Assembly (NCBI GenBank): GCA_025667525.1
Contig: CM046882.1
Span: 498,384,292 to 498,448,291, forward strand
Origin: Glebionis coronaria
Taxonomy: Eukaryota; Streptophyta; Magnoliopsida; Asterales; Asteraceae
Direction of reading: 5' to 3'
Length of the DNA: 64,000 nucleotides
This document shows positions 44,641 through 55,900 of this stretch, piece by piece. Numbering within the stretch: position 1 is the stretch's first letter; each line of letters begins with the position of its first letter. The translations under genes were made by a program, and so were the position numbers. Below the pieces are notes generated by a model. The model searched no databases. It worked only from the letters and a program-made list of their open reading frames with translations, and had not been told where the DNA came from.

Positions 44641-45009
44641 ATTTTAGTTTCTATTTTTATCTTTTATTTTAATTTCCAATTTTATTTTTCCTGCCATTTT
44701 TACTTAGTGTTATTTTAATTGTCTTAACTTAGATTTATTTTAAAGTTTTCCTTTTTATTAAGTTTTCAAAATTTACTTTTTTATAGTTTTAATTTTTCGT
44801 CATTTATTTTTAAACTCGTAATTTTTAGTTTAACTTTTTTCATTATTACGCAACGACATTTTCATATTTGCTTTTAGTTTAAAATAGATAACCTTTTTCC
44901 TTTATATTTCACCAAGAACGACTGAGTCGAACTTTCAACTAGTAATCAATTCGAAAGGACTAGAACAGCGAACTTTATTTTTAACTGAGTAAAAAACATA
45001 GTTATTAAA

Positions 45010-45024
45010 TGGCGCCGCTGCCGG
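45010..45024 (+). other. Primer-binding site of the inner element
   Basis: TGGCGCCGCTGCCGG begins two bases after the LTR. TGGCGCC-type sites are typical of Athila and related Ty3/gypsy elements and are usually assigned to tRNA-Asp. Confidence 0.75.
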
Positions 45025-45153
45025 CTCTTTTCGTGAAGATTAACGGTTTATTGTGAGAGACGCGTTGGATTTCGGGATCCGTTCACTCTTGAACGTTATT
45101 TTTCTTGTCTAATTTTCAAATTTTTTCAAAAATCCTAAAAAATATAAAATTTT

Positions 45154-45154
<1 letters not shown>

Positions 45155-45184
<30 letters not shown>
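45155..45184 (+). repeat. Run of 30 A in the leader of the inner element
   Basis: A homopolymer between the primer-binding site and the gag start. Length may be unreliable. Confidence 0.9.
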
Positions 45185-45186
<2 letters not shown>

Positions 45187-45247
45187 GTAAAACATAAAAA
45201 ACCAAAAATATTTCTTGTCTATCTTTCTTTTCCTTTTGTAGGTGTGT

Positions 45248-47069
45248 ATGCGTACCCGTGCTCGCAAGAAGAAAGCAACTCAATCCGAAGTCGAAACTCA
45301 ACCTATTGTCGCTATGGACAATCGACCAATGATCGAGCTTTTGCAATCGCACGTAGAGTGCAACACCGATGCTATTGTCATACCCGAGATTGTAGCCAAC
45401 AACTTTGAGCTCAAATCCGGCTTCATTCAAATGGTCTCTGCTCAACCATTCTTGGGGCGTACACTTGATGATCCTCATGACCATATCAAAAGGTTTCTTC
45501 AACTCACTAATACGGTCAAGTTTAATGGGGTTTCACAAGAGGTAATTCGCTTGCAACTTTTTCCTTTCTCCTTAGAGGGACAAGCCTGACATTGGCTTGA
45601 TAAGGAACCGCCACAAAGTATTCTTACGTGATCGGATTTAGAGACCAAATTCATCAACTACTTTTTCCCACCCTCACGTACTACCGCTTTGCGGAATGAA
45701 ATCATTAACTTTGAACAAAAGTACGATGAGACATTTAGTGAATCTTGGGACCATTTTAAGGAACTTTTAAGAAAGTGTCCACAACATGGTTTTACAAAAG
45801 TGCATCAAATTAATACTTTTTACAATGGTTTAAGCATGAATGACCAAGATTCACTAAATAGTGCCTCGGGGGGTAACATTTTGGTTAAGTCTTCTAATGC
45901 CGCGTGTGATATTATTGAGAATAAATCTAGAGTGCAAACTAAGAGTGTTCGGGCTAATGTGGCTAGTGCTAGCACTAGGACACCGACAAGAGACTTGATA
46001 AGCTTACTACGGTTGTTGAAGAACTTGATTTACAAGCCGTTAACAATGCCAAAAACAACAATGCTATTCATATAACTTGTGAAACTTGTGGTGGGCCACA
46101 CTCTTATGCTAATTGTGATAAAGCTTATGATCAATCTACGGAGAAGTGTATGCTTACAACAACACCGAGAGAGTTCATTTCAAGACTAATGTCGATGTTA
46201 ATCACTTGTCTTACACCTTGACAAATTACTTGGCTCCACCCGGTTTTCAGCAACGACCACCACCACCCACCCATAACAACCAAGGGCCACCAAGAGCAAA
46301 TGTTCCACAAAATGCTAATGTGAGGGGCTCCAATGCAAACCAGGGAAATTATCACATGCCAAACCAAGGTTTTCAACACCAAGGTTTCAATCCTCAAGGT
46401 TTTCCACCATATAACCAATACCCAAACCAAGGTTTTCAACAACAAGGGTTCAATTTACCTCCTCTGCCAATGGACTTAGTTTTGCAAAAATTGAAGGAAC
46501 ATGAGAAAATAATGCAAGAATCTAATAGACAACTACAAGAGTCCACGGATAGGAAATTCATTCAAATGTTTCAAACCCTTCGCCCCCAAGGTGCTCTTCC
46601 TTCCACAACCGAAACAAACCCTAGAGCGAATGTGAGTGCTATTACTACCCGAAGTGGAGCAACTTTAGTAGGACCTTCTACCCCTCCTCCCGTTACTCCA
46701 TCTACACCTCCTCCACCTCCATTTATCCCTCCTACTGCCACACCTAGTACTAGTTCTCCATTACCGTCTCCAGCTCTTTCGGAAGAAGTACCTAAGCAAA
46801 ACCCTTCACCCACCCCACCTACCACCTCTAAACCTTCTACTTCTCAACCCTCAACATCTCAACCTGTACCTACTACACCTTCACCTTACACACCTACACC
46901 ACCTAAACCCAACATCCCTTATGCTTATCGGTTAGACAAGTGCAAATTGCTCACAAAAGAGGATTCTCAAATTACTTCCTATTTGAAGATGATCTCTCAA
47001 ATGAATTTCAACATTAGCCTTGTTGAAGCACTTGTCCAAATGCCGAAATTTGTCAAAGCATTCAAGTAA
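45248..47069 (+). pseudogene. Gag of the inner Athila-like element
   Basis: It begins MRTRARKKK at 45248. The gag core (IKRFLQLTNT, FPFSLEGQA, then FEQKYDETFSESWDHFKELL, RKCPQHGFTKVHQINTFYNG) is cut by TGA at 45587-45589 and TGA near 45629 in the same frame, and changes frame between about 46010 and 46146. A zinc knuckle CETCGGPHSYANC lies near 46078. The rest is Pro/Asn/Gln-rich with NQGF-type repeats and a Pro/Ser/Thr stretch. Known: gag forms the particle that packages element RNA. The copy is inactive as gag. Confidence 0.85.
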
Positions 47070-47582
47070 TTGCTTAACAAGAAGGAAAAGATGGCTGAGT
47101 TTGTCAACACACGCTTAAATGAAAACTGTTCTGCAGTCATTCTTAAAGAACTTCCGAAAAAACTTGGAGATCCTGGTCGTTTTGTGTTGCCTTGCATTTT
47201 TAACAAAACCGAATAATTTACTGCCTTAGCCGATCTCGGGGCAAGTATTAATCTGATGCCTTTAAGTGTTTGGAAAAAGCTATCATTACCCGAGCTTACA
47301 CCGACAAAGATGACTCTTGAGATAGCAAATCGCACTCTCGCGTACCCCATTGGTATTGCCGAAGATGTGTTTATTAAAGTTGGTACCTTCACTTTTCCGG
47401 TCGATTTTGTTGTTGTTGATTATGAAATGGACCCTCGTATTCTGTTAATACTTGGACGACCATTTTTGAGAACCGGAAAAGCTTTAGTCGATGTTGCCGA
47501 AGGTGAATTAATCTTAAGGGTCGGGAATGATGCTCAAGTTTTTAAGATGGGGAAGATTACAAGTAAGTCAAATGGAAAATAA
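47070..47582 (+). pseudogene. Retroviral-type aspartic protease of the inner element
   Basis: It continues in the frame of the second gag part after TAA at 47067-47069 and TAA at 47214-47216. The catalytic motif is ALADLGASINLMPLSVWK, followed by FVVVDYEMDPRILLILGRPF, the conserved C-terminal flap and helix of Athila proteases. Known: it matures gag. No RT follows, unlike in complete elements. Confidence 0.82.
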
Positions 47583-47591
47583 TCGGCGAAA

Positions 47592-47936
47592 ATGATTAAT
47601 GTGCTTCAAGAAGAGATTACTACTACTTTGGAAAGTTTTAAGCTTGATGATTTTGTTGTATATGACAATCCTCTTTTCGAGTCTTCCTATGATAATCCAC
47701 TTTTCCAAGACGATGTGGATGATTCTGAAGATTCTCTCTCCAATTTGGATTCCCCACCAATTTATGATTCTCCATCGATCTATGATGATTATGATGATGA
47801 TTCTAGTTCCGATGGGGATGATTATGTTGATTTTGTTTCAGAGTATCCAGACATGCCAACTTATGATGATTTTGATGATGTTGATACTCTCTCGAGTGAT
47901 TCTTCAAATGATGAACTTTCTCCTACTTTTGATTAA
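47592..47936 (+). CDS. Acidic ORF of the inner element (114 aa)
   Basis: A complete small frame directly after the protease, rich in Asp, Ser and Tyr (DDYDDDSSSDGDDYVDFVSE). It occupies the position where a polymerase would be in a full element. No known domain. It parallels, in composition and position, the acidic frame of the outer element (43361-42443), but I see no clear residue-level alignment. Could be a leftover of a longer gag-pol linker. Confidence 0.45.
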   Translation: MINVLQEEITTTLESFKLDDFVVYDNPLFESSYDNPLFQDDVDDSEDSLSNLDSPPIYDSPSIYDDYDDDSSSDGDDYVDFVSEYPDMPTYDDFDDVDTLSSDSSNDELSPTFD

Positions 47937-47979
47937 TATCCTCCACCAAACACTATTGATACTTTGAATAATTACTCAT

Positions 47980-48498
47980 TTGAGGAAGATTTTGCCACTT
48001 TCCTTAATACATACTTCCCCAATGAGAATGATTCTCCTCCGGTTGGACTTTGATTGTGGTCTTTATCCTCCTTCGGATATGAAGAAACTCGTTCCAAAGG
48101 AGAAGAAGCCAGAAGACACCACCATCCGCAATACTTATGTTTTGACACCTCTCTATCCACCTTCTGAGGATGAGATTGTGCGATTTATGAGTGGATCCTC
48201 TTCAAGGTCTACTGAGCCTGAGTGTTATTTTCCCCTAAAGGAAAAGGTGTTCGATCCCGGTATTGCAATTTTTAAGCCATCTCAGTATCCATCTGATGAA
48301 ATAAAAGGAAAGATTTTTGGAACTTATGGAGATATGCTTTCACCTCATCCTACTTTCTACCATCGTGCTCAATCTTTGCTTAAGGGAACCTTGCCTACTT
48401 TTATTTGGCTTGCCTTGTTCGCCTTAAGCTTGTGCTACTTGATGAATGAAAACCATGTATTCGATCCCGGTGGATGCTCTTCAAGCTTCTTACCATGA
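47980..48498 (+). CDS. Unknown ORF of the inner element (172 aa) with one hydrophobic segment
   Basis: The product has KKLVPKEKKPEDT, YVLTPLYPPSEDEIVRFM and, near its end, a hydrophobic run TFIWLALFALSLCYLMN that could cross a membrane. Athila-type elements often carry an unknown third frame here, sometimes called env-like. I see no envelope signature beyond the single hydrophobic stretch. Two CGATCCCGGT phrases (near 48254 and 48464) also occur in the outer element. Intact over its length. Confidence 0.45.
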   Translation: MRKILPLSLIHTSPMRMILLRLDFDCGLYPPSDMKKLVPKEKKPEDTTIRNTYVLTPLYPPSEDEIVRFMSGSSSRSTEPECYFPLKEKVFDPGIAIFKPSQYPSDEIKGKIFGTYGDMLSPHPTFYHRAQSLLKGTLPTFIWLALFALSLCYLMNENHVFDPGGCSSSFLP

Positions 48499-50538
48499 TA
48501 ATCAAGGTCGAGTCAGGCTCACGACTCGGTTAACTAAAACAAGCGCTTCTCGGGAGGCAACCCGCAGTATCTATACTTTTTCTCTGTTTTATAATAAGCG
48601 TAGGGGGAGACCCTAGTATGTGTTTGTTGTTTTCTTTCTTATCATGAGCAGGGATTCGAGCTAACAAAGATCCATTCTTGATGACTTTTTACGAATCATG
48701 ATCCCGTGTTCCCGTATTCCCGGTTCTATCCTAAACTCTTTTGATTCATTATTTTATCATTTATGATTGAAATAGGAATCACTTTAGTTGTCCCTTCCTT
48801 AGAAAGATTTAAACAAAGTGCACAATGTCCTAAGTGTAGGGGAGTCTACTTCCACATGCTTAAACATTGAGGACAATGTTTATATTAAGTGTAGGGGGAC
48901 TTCTATCGAAGTTAAGTGGGATTTTCCATGCATTTGTCCTCATTTTAACCGGAAAATTGATTTTTTGACATTTTTCAAAATTTTTGATCTATTTTGGCCT
49001 AGTTGTATTTACCTTTGTTATGGTTATTTTCTTTCTTTTCTAGAATAAATTTTGAATAAAGTGGTTTTAATTTTTAAACGTTGTGAATCTTTTGACTCAA
49101 CCCGAGTTTACTCTAGCTAGTATCCTTAACGTGTTTAAGTCAAGTTTTGCTAGGCTTTTATATAGGGAACTTTAAAACGCGAAAGTCTTAACTCTTACGA
49201 GTTAAGAACAAGAACTTTTCGCAAGTTCCTATAATTGATCCTCGAAAGTCGTTTATCAAAGGAACTTTAAAACGAAAATTCTAAACATGAAAAAGTCTAA
49301 GAAGATGCAAGATCCTATAGATGACTTGAAAACCCAAAAGTTTGATTTAATTGGCTAAGCATCCACGAGTCTCATTCCTTGAGATTTTAAATTGTGGAGA
49401 ACGAGAGATGATAGAGTCAATTATAAGTTTGGTATTCTTTCATGAATTTATGTGAGTTAATTATGAGCTTTTTCTCCCATCACTTGCTAATAAATTTAAT
49501 TGCAATAAATAAGGTTGTACGATTTGAAAGTTACTTAGCTTCTAGCCCAAGATCGTTTAAAAGTTGCTCGGTATTAATTAGAGTTCATAGCCAAGGCATA
49601 ACTTATTGAAGCGGGATGCGAAGATTGGTGAGTCCGAAAAGGCCCTAACAAGGCATGAGGGCTACATTTTGTTGCTAAAGATCTAAAAGTGATGTGAAGA
49701 ATCATTTATTGAAAATCAATATGAAGTATCGAGACACACGACGAAAAGCAAAAACTCCCCAAAAGATCATGGAGAAGTCTATCCGAAAAGACCCTAACTA
49801 GGTATGAGGATAAATAGATCCAAGTCCTAAAAGGAGGCGGATCGTTGTATATCAAAATCCCAAATAAAGATTGGAGAAAAATGAAGAAGTCGTGGTCCAA
49901 AATGAAGAATCTCTCAAAAAGTTCAAGTGAAGAAATTCCTATTATGAAGAGAAGACCATTATTTCATGAACGTCTCTCAAGATTTGAAATATGAAGTCAA
50001 TGCCAAATATCGATCCGAGAAAGGTCTCAAATCGTGAAGCGAGTTATGCCAAGATATGAACTTTATGAGGTCCCGAAAAGCAGTTTTAAAAGATTTTGTC
50101 CTTTAGCTAACTATTGATTAAATCGTCCCACTTTATTTTCTGCCTAATAACTATCGAAATAAGTCAAAAATGCATCCTCGTGATCATTCAAGACAATAAT
50201 AAAATATAAGAGATACACCTAGGAATAAGGGAGTCTAAGTGAATAATGGGGCCACATGAGTTTGTGTTAGTTTGCTAACTTATAATAACAATGATCTCGT
50301 TTTTAAGCTTGGTATGGGGAACGTGAAACTTGAGGATGATAAACATTCATGACATTTCCAAAACCCTAATGTAAGTCTTTTATCTCTTTACTTGTTTTCT
50401 TCCTTTGAATATTTTACAATTTTCTATTTCTTGTGTTTAATAAAGGCCAAGGTGGATTGATTATGATGGAAAATGTAAAACTTTCTTTGTAACTAATGCA
50501 TTGCATGAGGGCATTGCAATGGTCAAGTGTAGGGGATT
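48499..50538 (+). other. 3-prime non-coding domain of the inner element
   Basis: Downstream of the frames come AACAAGCGCTTCTCGGGAGG-CAACCC (48538), a motif I recall from Athila elements; a perfect hairpin AAACATTGAGGACAATGTTT (48862-48881) followed by AAGTGTAGGGGGA; a block shared with the outer element (about 49600-50060); ATGCATTGCATGAGGGCA (about 50497); and the terminal polypurine tract AAGTGTAGGGGATT at 50525-50538. Confidence 0.75.
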
Positions 50539-52188
50539 TGATAGGTGTGAAAACACCCATCCTTTTACCACTTAATTATAATAATAACCAAGCCAAAACG
50601 TGTATTTTATGTCGTAAATATCGGAATTATGCGTGGTTTGTGTTTTTATTGTGTTTTAGGACCAAAAGATGAAAAAGGAAGAAAACACGGGCTTTCACGG
50701 GCTTTTATCTATGAAAACGAGAAAAGACGAAGTCAAAAGATCAAGAGTGAAAAAAGAACGGAAGTCCAAGGCCTATTCTGAAGATTTATCGAAGAAAAAG
50801 TCTAAAGACGGAAGTTTAATGAAGTCGAAGAACCAAGTCTAATTAAAGAAGAAAATTATAAGACGAGTTCAATTTATATCGACAAATCTCGAGACGACGT
50901 CGAGAAAGACAAAGAATTTAAATCAAGTCGAGACGAGAAGAAAGAAAGAAGAGAGCATCAACATTTCCTCCTCCTATATATAGTCCTTAAACACTTCATT
51001 AGACGTAGTAGATTTTAGTTTTAATCTTTTGTAAGGTAATTAGGAGTAGATTAATATACTTTCTCTCTCTAGCTTTTCTTAATGTTTTTCAAGCTTTTTC
51101 TTTAATCTTGTATTAAATCTTTGATCTTTAATCTTTTTAATTCAAGTTTTTAATCATTCTCATTCTTCTCTTCTTGTTTTAAAAAATCTTTTGTTTGATT
51201 TGTTTAATCTTCAAGTTTTAATCTTTATGCTTATTTCAATTTTAAGTGTTTTCATAAGTTTAATCTTTTTCTTGTAATTTATCTTATAAAACTTGTTTAT
51301 TTAGTGTTTTGAAAGTTTCATATTAGTGCTTATCTATTTCTTTTTATTGTTTGATTTGGTAAGTTTCGATTAGTGCTTATTTAAACATAGCTTATTCGGT
51401 TTTGCTTATTTCCATTTTATTTGCATCGGAAAAGGGTTTTGGATTCCGACGGCGATTCCGATCCTTCCATCGGATTAGGGTTTTGGATTCCGACGGTGAT
51501 TCCGATCCTTCCATCGGATTAGGGTTTTGGATTCCGACGGTGATTCCGATAGTAGTGATTCCGACCGTCTTTCCGACGAATTATTCCGATGCTTTCATAG
51601 TTATTCCGACTGTCATTCCGATCCTTCCATCGGATTAGGGTTTTGGATTCCGACGGTGATTCCGATAGTAGTGATTCCGACCGTCTTTCCGACGGATTAT
51701 TCCGATGCTTTCATAGTTATTCTGACAGAATTCATTTTGATACATTCCGACAGAGCATTCCGACGGGTATATTCCGATGGTATTCCGACGAAGGTATTCC
51801 GACAGAGGAACATTTCGATAGAATTTTAGTTTCTATTTTTATCTTTAATTTTTATTTCCAATTTTATTTTTCCCGCCATTTTTACTTAGTGTTATTTTAA
51901 TTGTCTTAACTTAGATTTATTTTAAAGTTTTCATTTTTATTAAGTTTTAAAATTTACTTTTTTATAGTTTTAATTTTTCGTCATTTATTTTTAAACTCGT
52001 AATTTTTAGTTTAACTTTTTTCATTATTACGCAACGACATTTTCATATTTGCTTTTAGTTTAAAATAGATAACCTTTTTCCTTTATATTTCACCAAGAAC
52101 GACTGAGTCTCACTTTCAACTAGTAATCAATTCGAAAAGACTGGAACAACGAACTTTATTTTTAACTGAGTAAAAAACATAGTTATTA
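50539..52188 (+). repeat. 3-prime LTR of the inner element
   Basis: 1,650 bases, starting TGATAGG directly after the polypurine tract and ending GTTATTA before the ACGAG duplication. Nearly identical to the 5-prime LTR; the TTCCGAY array at 51425-51815 differs in the arrangement of its units. Confidence 0.9.
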
Positions 52189-52203
52189 ACGAGTCCATTT
52201 TTG

Positions 52204-54711
52204 TCATTGTCGTGATGGCACTAACGTCGCCCTTCGAAATTGGTTGTTCACTTGTTTCGCCAAATATATCCCAAAGTGATTTTTCGTCCATAAATCTACG
52301 CATACCCTTTTGAAATATTCTTTATCATTGATATCATCATCTTTAAAACCGTTCTTTTTAATTCTTTCAAAACATGCATTAAGCCTCATATTTTCCGCTA
52401 AAGTTAACATTTTGAAATCATTAGAATTTGAAACATTAGGTTTTGAAACCTCAGTTTTTTCATGATCATTAGACACTTGGGATTTATTTGCGAAAAAGTC
52501 CATTTTATCATCCCCATATCTCATAGTAAGTCTCCCCTCGTGGACCTCGATTACGGTTCGAGCCGTCGATAAAAATGGTCAGCCTAAAATAATGGGACAT
52601 TTAGGGTCACACTCGTAATCGGATATGACGAAATCCGCGGGAAAAACAAACTTTCCAACTTTAACATAAACATCCTCGGCTATTCCAATTGGTATAAGTG
52701 GTGTACAATTTGCAAGCTCGATTGTCATGTTCGTGGGGGTAAGATTAGGCAATATCATCAATTTCCATAGAGAATGAGGCATAAGATTGATGCTAGCACC
52801 TAAATCGGCAAGGGCTAGACATCCCTCAATCTCGGAATAATCACAAGGTAATAGAAATTGGCCCGGATCCTCTTCCTTTCTCGGCATATGCCTTTTGGGG
52901 TTTTTTAAGAAGGATCGATGCACAAGTTTCTTCAAGGGTTACTTTGGTAAGGTCGATAAAACTCTCTTTTTGAACCATGGATGGAATTTGAGGTACACGA
53001 GGGTGTGCACTCTTTTCCTTGGTCCCCATGTTCACCCCATCGACTTTAGAACAAGAAGACGTCTTAGAAGTCGAGGGTTGAGAAGAAGGAACAACTCGAA
53101 ATCCATCAAGGGTAGGGGTAATCACACGACCTTTCTCACGAGACGAGGCGGCTTTACATTGTTCCTTCGGATTTGCTACGGTGTCACTAGGTAATGAACT
53201 CGACGAAGCACCTGAGGCTTTGTTCATAATAGCTGAAAACATTTTTTTAATATCAATTTGTCCTTGCTCAATCTTCGTGTTTTGCATTTTCAAAGTGTTG
53301 GAAATGTCGTTTTTCAAAGTACCAATTTCTCCCTCTAATCGTCTCATATTAGCCTCATTCGTTTTCATGTAATTTTGAAAATCGTTTGACAAACTATTTT
53401 GATTTGAATTAAAGTTCCCTTGGTTTTGATTACTTCTTTGAAAATTTCCTTGATTACCACTTGAAGAACTGTTTCCTTGATTGTTGTTGTTTGAAAAATT
53501 TTAGTTTTGATTATTGTCTCGATTTTGCCAATTCAAATTCCTACCTTGATTATAACCTTGATTTTGATTCGAAAAATTTCCTTGTTGATTATTTCCTTGA
53601 AAATTGTTTCGATTTTGATTAAAATTGTTGCCTTGGTTATAATTGCCTTGTTGCGATGGACCGACGTTATTTTGATTTTGATTAGAAAAATTGTTGTTTA
53701 ACGCACTCACATTCGAATTTTTGCCATCCGTAGCCACACACTCATAATAATTATGAGGTCCACCGCAAAACGTACACGAAGTCTCAACCGCTTTCACCGT
53801 AGCGGGAGCGTCTTTCTTTTGCATTTCGATGAGAAAAGACGTAAACACATTCGTTAGCTTGTCGACGTTCGCATCAACCCTCTCAATGTCGCGATTAGAA
53901 TTACAAACATTGGCGACATTGGCAACACTCGGTGCGTTGTGGAGTTGGTAAACCTTGGATCGATTCTCGATAATCATTAATGCATCCTTCGGAGTCTTAC
54001 ACAAAAAGTTGCCACCGGCCGCGGAATTCAACGAATCTTGTTCTTGAAAACTAAGACCGTTGTAAAACGTATCGATTTGGTGCAACTCGGAAAATCCATG
54101 GTGAGGACATTGCCTAAGCAATTCCTTGAAACGATCCCACGCGTCTCTAAATGACTCATTCGTTTTTTTCTCAAATCTCGTAATCTCGTTTTTAAAAAAC
54201 GTCGTCTTAGACGGTGGGAAAAATGATTAACGAACTTGGAAACGAGATCCTTCCACGTAATTATCGAATTAGGTGGCTCTTTCTCGTACCAATCCTTGGC
54301 GGCACCATCGAGCGAGTACGGAAAAAGCATAAGCTTGACGAAATCGGTGTCGAAGTTCTTAAACTTGCTCGTGGCTAAAAGACAATCAAAATTCCAAATG
54401 TGGTCGTGAGGATTATCGACTTCACGACCTCGAAACTTCGTAGCTTGGATTAACGAAAGAATTCCGCTCTTAATCTCAAAATTCTCCGCTTCGATAGCGG
54501 GAATTACGATCGCGTCTCCATAACCCTCGGTGGGCGCTTGGAGCAATTCCATCATCGAACGATTGTCGGCCATCTCGTCTACGTTCTCTTCAACAACGAT
54601 ATTAGGAACGTCGGTTTCTAAATCTCGTCTACGACGTTGATTCCTTCGATTACGATTGCGTCGATTCGAAGCGTCGCTATATTTAGAATAATCCTTCGAT
54701 CGAGTGCGCAT
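52204..54711 (-). pseudogene. Gag and protease of the outer Athila-like element
   Basis: It begins MRTRSKDYSKYSDASNRR at 54711 with a basic Arg-rich stretch, then FPYSLDGAAKDWYEKEPPNS. A frameshift near 54225 leads to ELLRQCPHHGFSELHQIDTF; a zinc knuckle CTFCGGPHNYYEC lies near 53750; then comes an Asn/Gln/Gly-rich region (GNNFNQNRNNFQGN). A TAA at about 53503 and a second frameshift near 52900 follow. The protease has CLALADLGASINLMPHSLWK and, after TAG at 52579, a tail to 52204. As in the inner element, RT and integrase are missing. The amino end and knuckle are of the kind I recall from daisy-family Athila gags. Confidence 0.85.
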
Positions 54712-55900
54712 GCACTAAGCGTAGAATGGGGGGTAGCAAAGAAGATTCTTTTAGCGGTTTTTTGATTTTTCATTTTTTTGGTTTTCGACTGTTTTTTTAA
54801 TTTTTTTGGATTTTGGCGTATTACGTAGACTCAAATCTACAAATCTCTCCTCGAATCGATTTCTCGATTAAAGGAGCCTCAAAGAATGAAAACGATCACG
54901 TGGAGTGAACGCCTTCGATGACTTCAGAACGTTGGTGGAACACCAAAACGTTCAAGAGGGTTTAATCTTGAAAACAAGCAAATATAATATACGTAGATAA
55001 TACTTCGGCGGCAAACCCTCGATTAGCTCTCTTTCTCAAAACACTCACAAGCAAGCGGGGGAAACGAGGCGGCACTAAGCACTTAAGAGCCTTTTTCCCT
55101 TAGGTCGTGAAATACAACCGCCTTATACCCACCTTATAATTTGTGTTAATCAAAATTAAGTCTCACAAAAGTATTTTTCTATTTTGCCTTTAAACTTTTG
55201 CTATAGATTCGAATACAATAAGAGTGATGAAATCCCAATTAAGGTTGCGTTTTCACGCTTTCGGAGTACTTGTATATTTATTGTTCTACGTAGTACAATA
55301 TATTAATAATATTCACAAGAAAAACGAAAACGATAATGGGATATCTACAATATAGTAAAATGATTGTTTTGTGTTTAATTTAGGAAAGGGTTAATATACA
55401 AAGAAGTTACTAAACTTTCCAAGAAATTTGTCCTAAGGTAATGAACGTTCATTTTGTGTTTCTATGTTACTAAACATTACTAAACTATACATCACTATAA
55501 TTTAGTGTTAATTTAAGTAACCTGAATGCATGTTTTTTGATAAGTTAAGTAACATAAATGTCTTGTTTTTTCATGTGAAGTAACATAAATATCACGTTTT
55601 TGATAAGTAGGTAACTTAATCAACCAGTCATATGAGCATTAGTAACTTAGAAACACAAAATGAACATTCGTTACCTTAAGACAAATTTCTTGGAAAGTTT
55701 AGTAACTTCTTTGTATATTAACCCTTTAGGAAAATTAAACAAGGTTTATTTGGATATTATAATATAATAGAGAAAAATAACAAAAATTAGTATGTACGTT
55801 ATATACGCTTTCCAAAAATTGAAAAGCAAAAACGCACTACTCACACAAACACGATAGTAATAATGGCACAAAATACACCTCCCCGGCCGCGGCGCTATAA
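54712..55900 (-). other. Leader of the outer element with primer-binding site
   Basis: Minus-strand leader between the right-hand LTR and gag. The likely primer-binding site is TAGCGCCGCGGCCGGGGA read from about 55896 down to 55879, one base off the usual TGGCGCC start. The leader is long (1.2 kb) partly because a MITE is inserted at 55388-55724. Confidence 0.65.
55388..55724. mobile_element. Mutator-type MITE (337 bp) with long TIRs and perfect 9-bp TSD
   Basis: Inverted repeats of about 90 bp, starting GGGTTAATATACAAAGAAGT at both ends, differ at only a few positions. TTTAGGAAA is present at 55379-55387 and 55725-55733. A 9-bp duplication with long TIRs points to the Mutator superfamily. 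Inner direct repeats AAGTAACATAAAT occur twice. No coding capacity. It lies in the leader of the outer retrotransposon, so it is younger than that insertion or was carried in with it. Confidence 0.92.

Larger units (their letters stand above)
43362..45007 (+). repeat. 5-prime LTR of the inner element
   Basis: 1,646 bases, from TGATAGG to GTTATTA. It contains a TATATATAG box at 43798-43806 and a TTCCGAY-rich tandem block at 44256-44640. The 3-prime copy is 1,650 bases and differs at few positions plus repeat arrangement. Confidence 0.9.
43362..52188 (+). mobile_element. Complete inner Athila-like, gag/protease-only LTR retrotransposon (8.8 kb)
   Basis: LTRs at 43362-45007 and 50539-52188 start TGATAGGTGTGAAAACACCC and are nearly identical. 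ACGAG flanks both ends (43357-43361 and 52189-52193) as a 5-bp target-site duplication. A TGGCGCCGCTGCCGG primer-binding site follows the left LTR at 45010 and an AAGTGTAGGGGATT polypurine tract precedes the right LTR. The 5.5-kb interior has gag, protease and two further frames but no RT, RNase H or integrase, so movement must have used proteins in trans. It is inserted into the opposite strand of the outer element. Confidence 0.93.

Noticed and set aside
47980..48498. The frame with a hydrophobic segment as a retroviral envelope
   Set aside because: A single hydrophobic run without signal peptide, cleavage site or fusion features is not enough.
44350..51900. Asp/Ser-rich reading frames in the LTR arrays as acidic proteins
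   Set aside because: They are translations of the TTCCGAY tandem repeat and appear in several frames at once.
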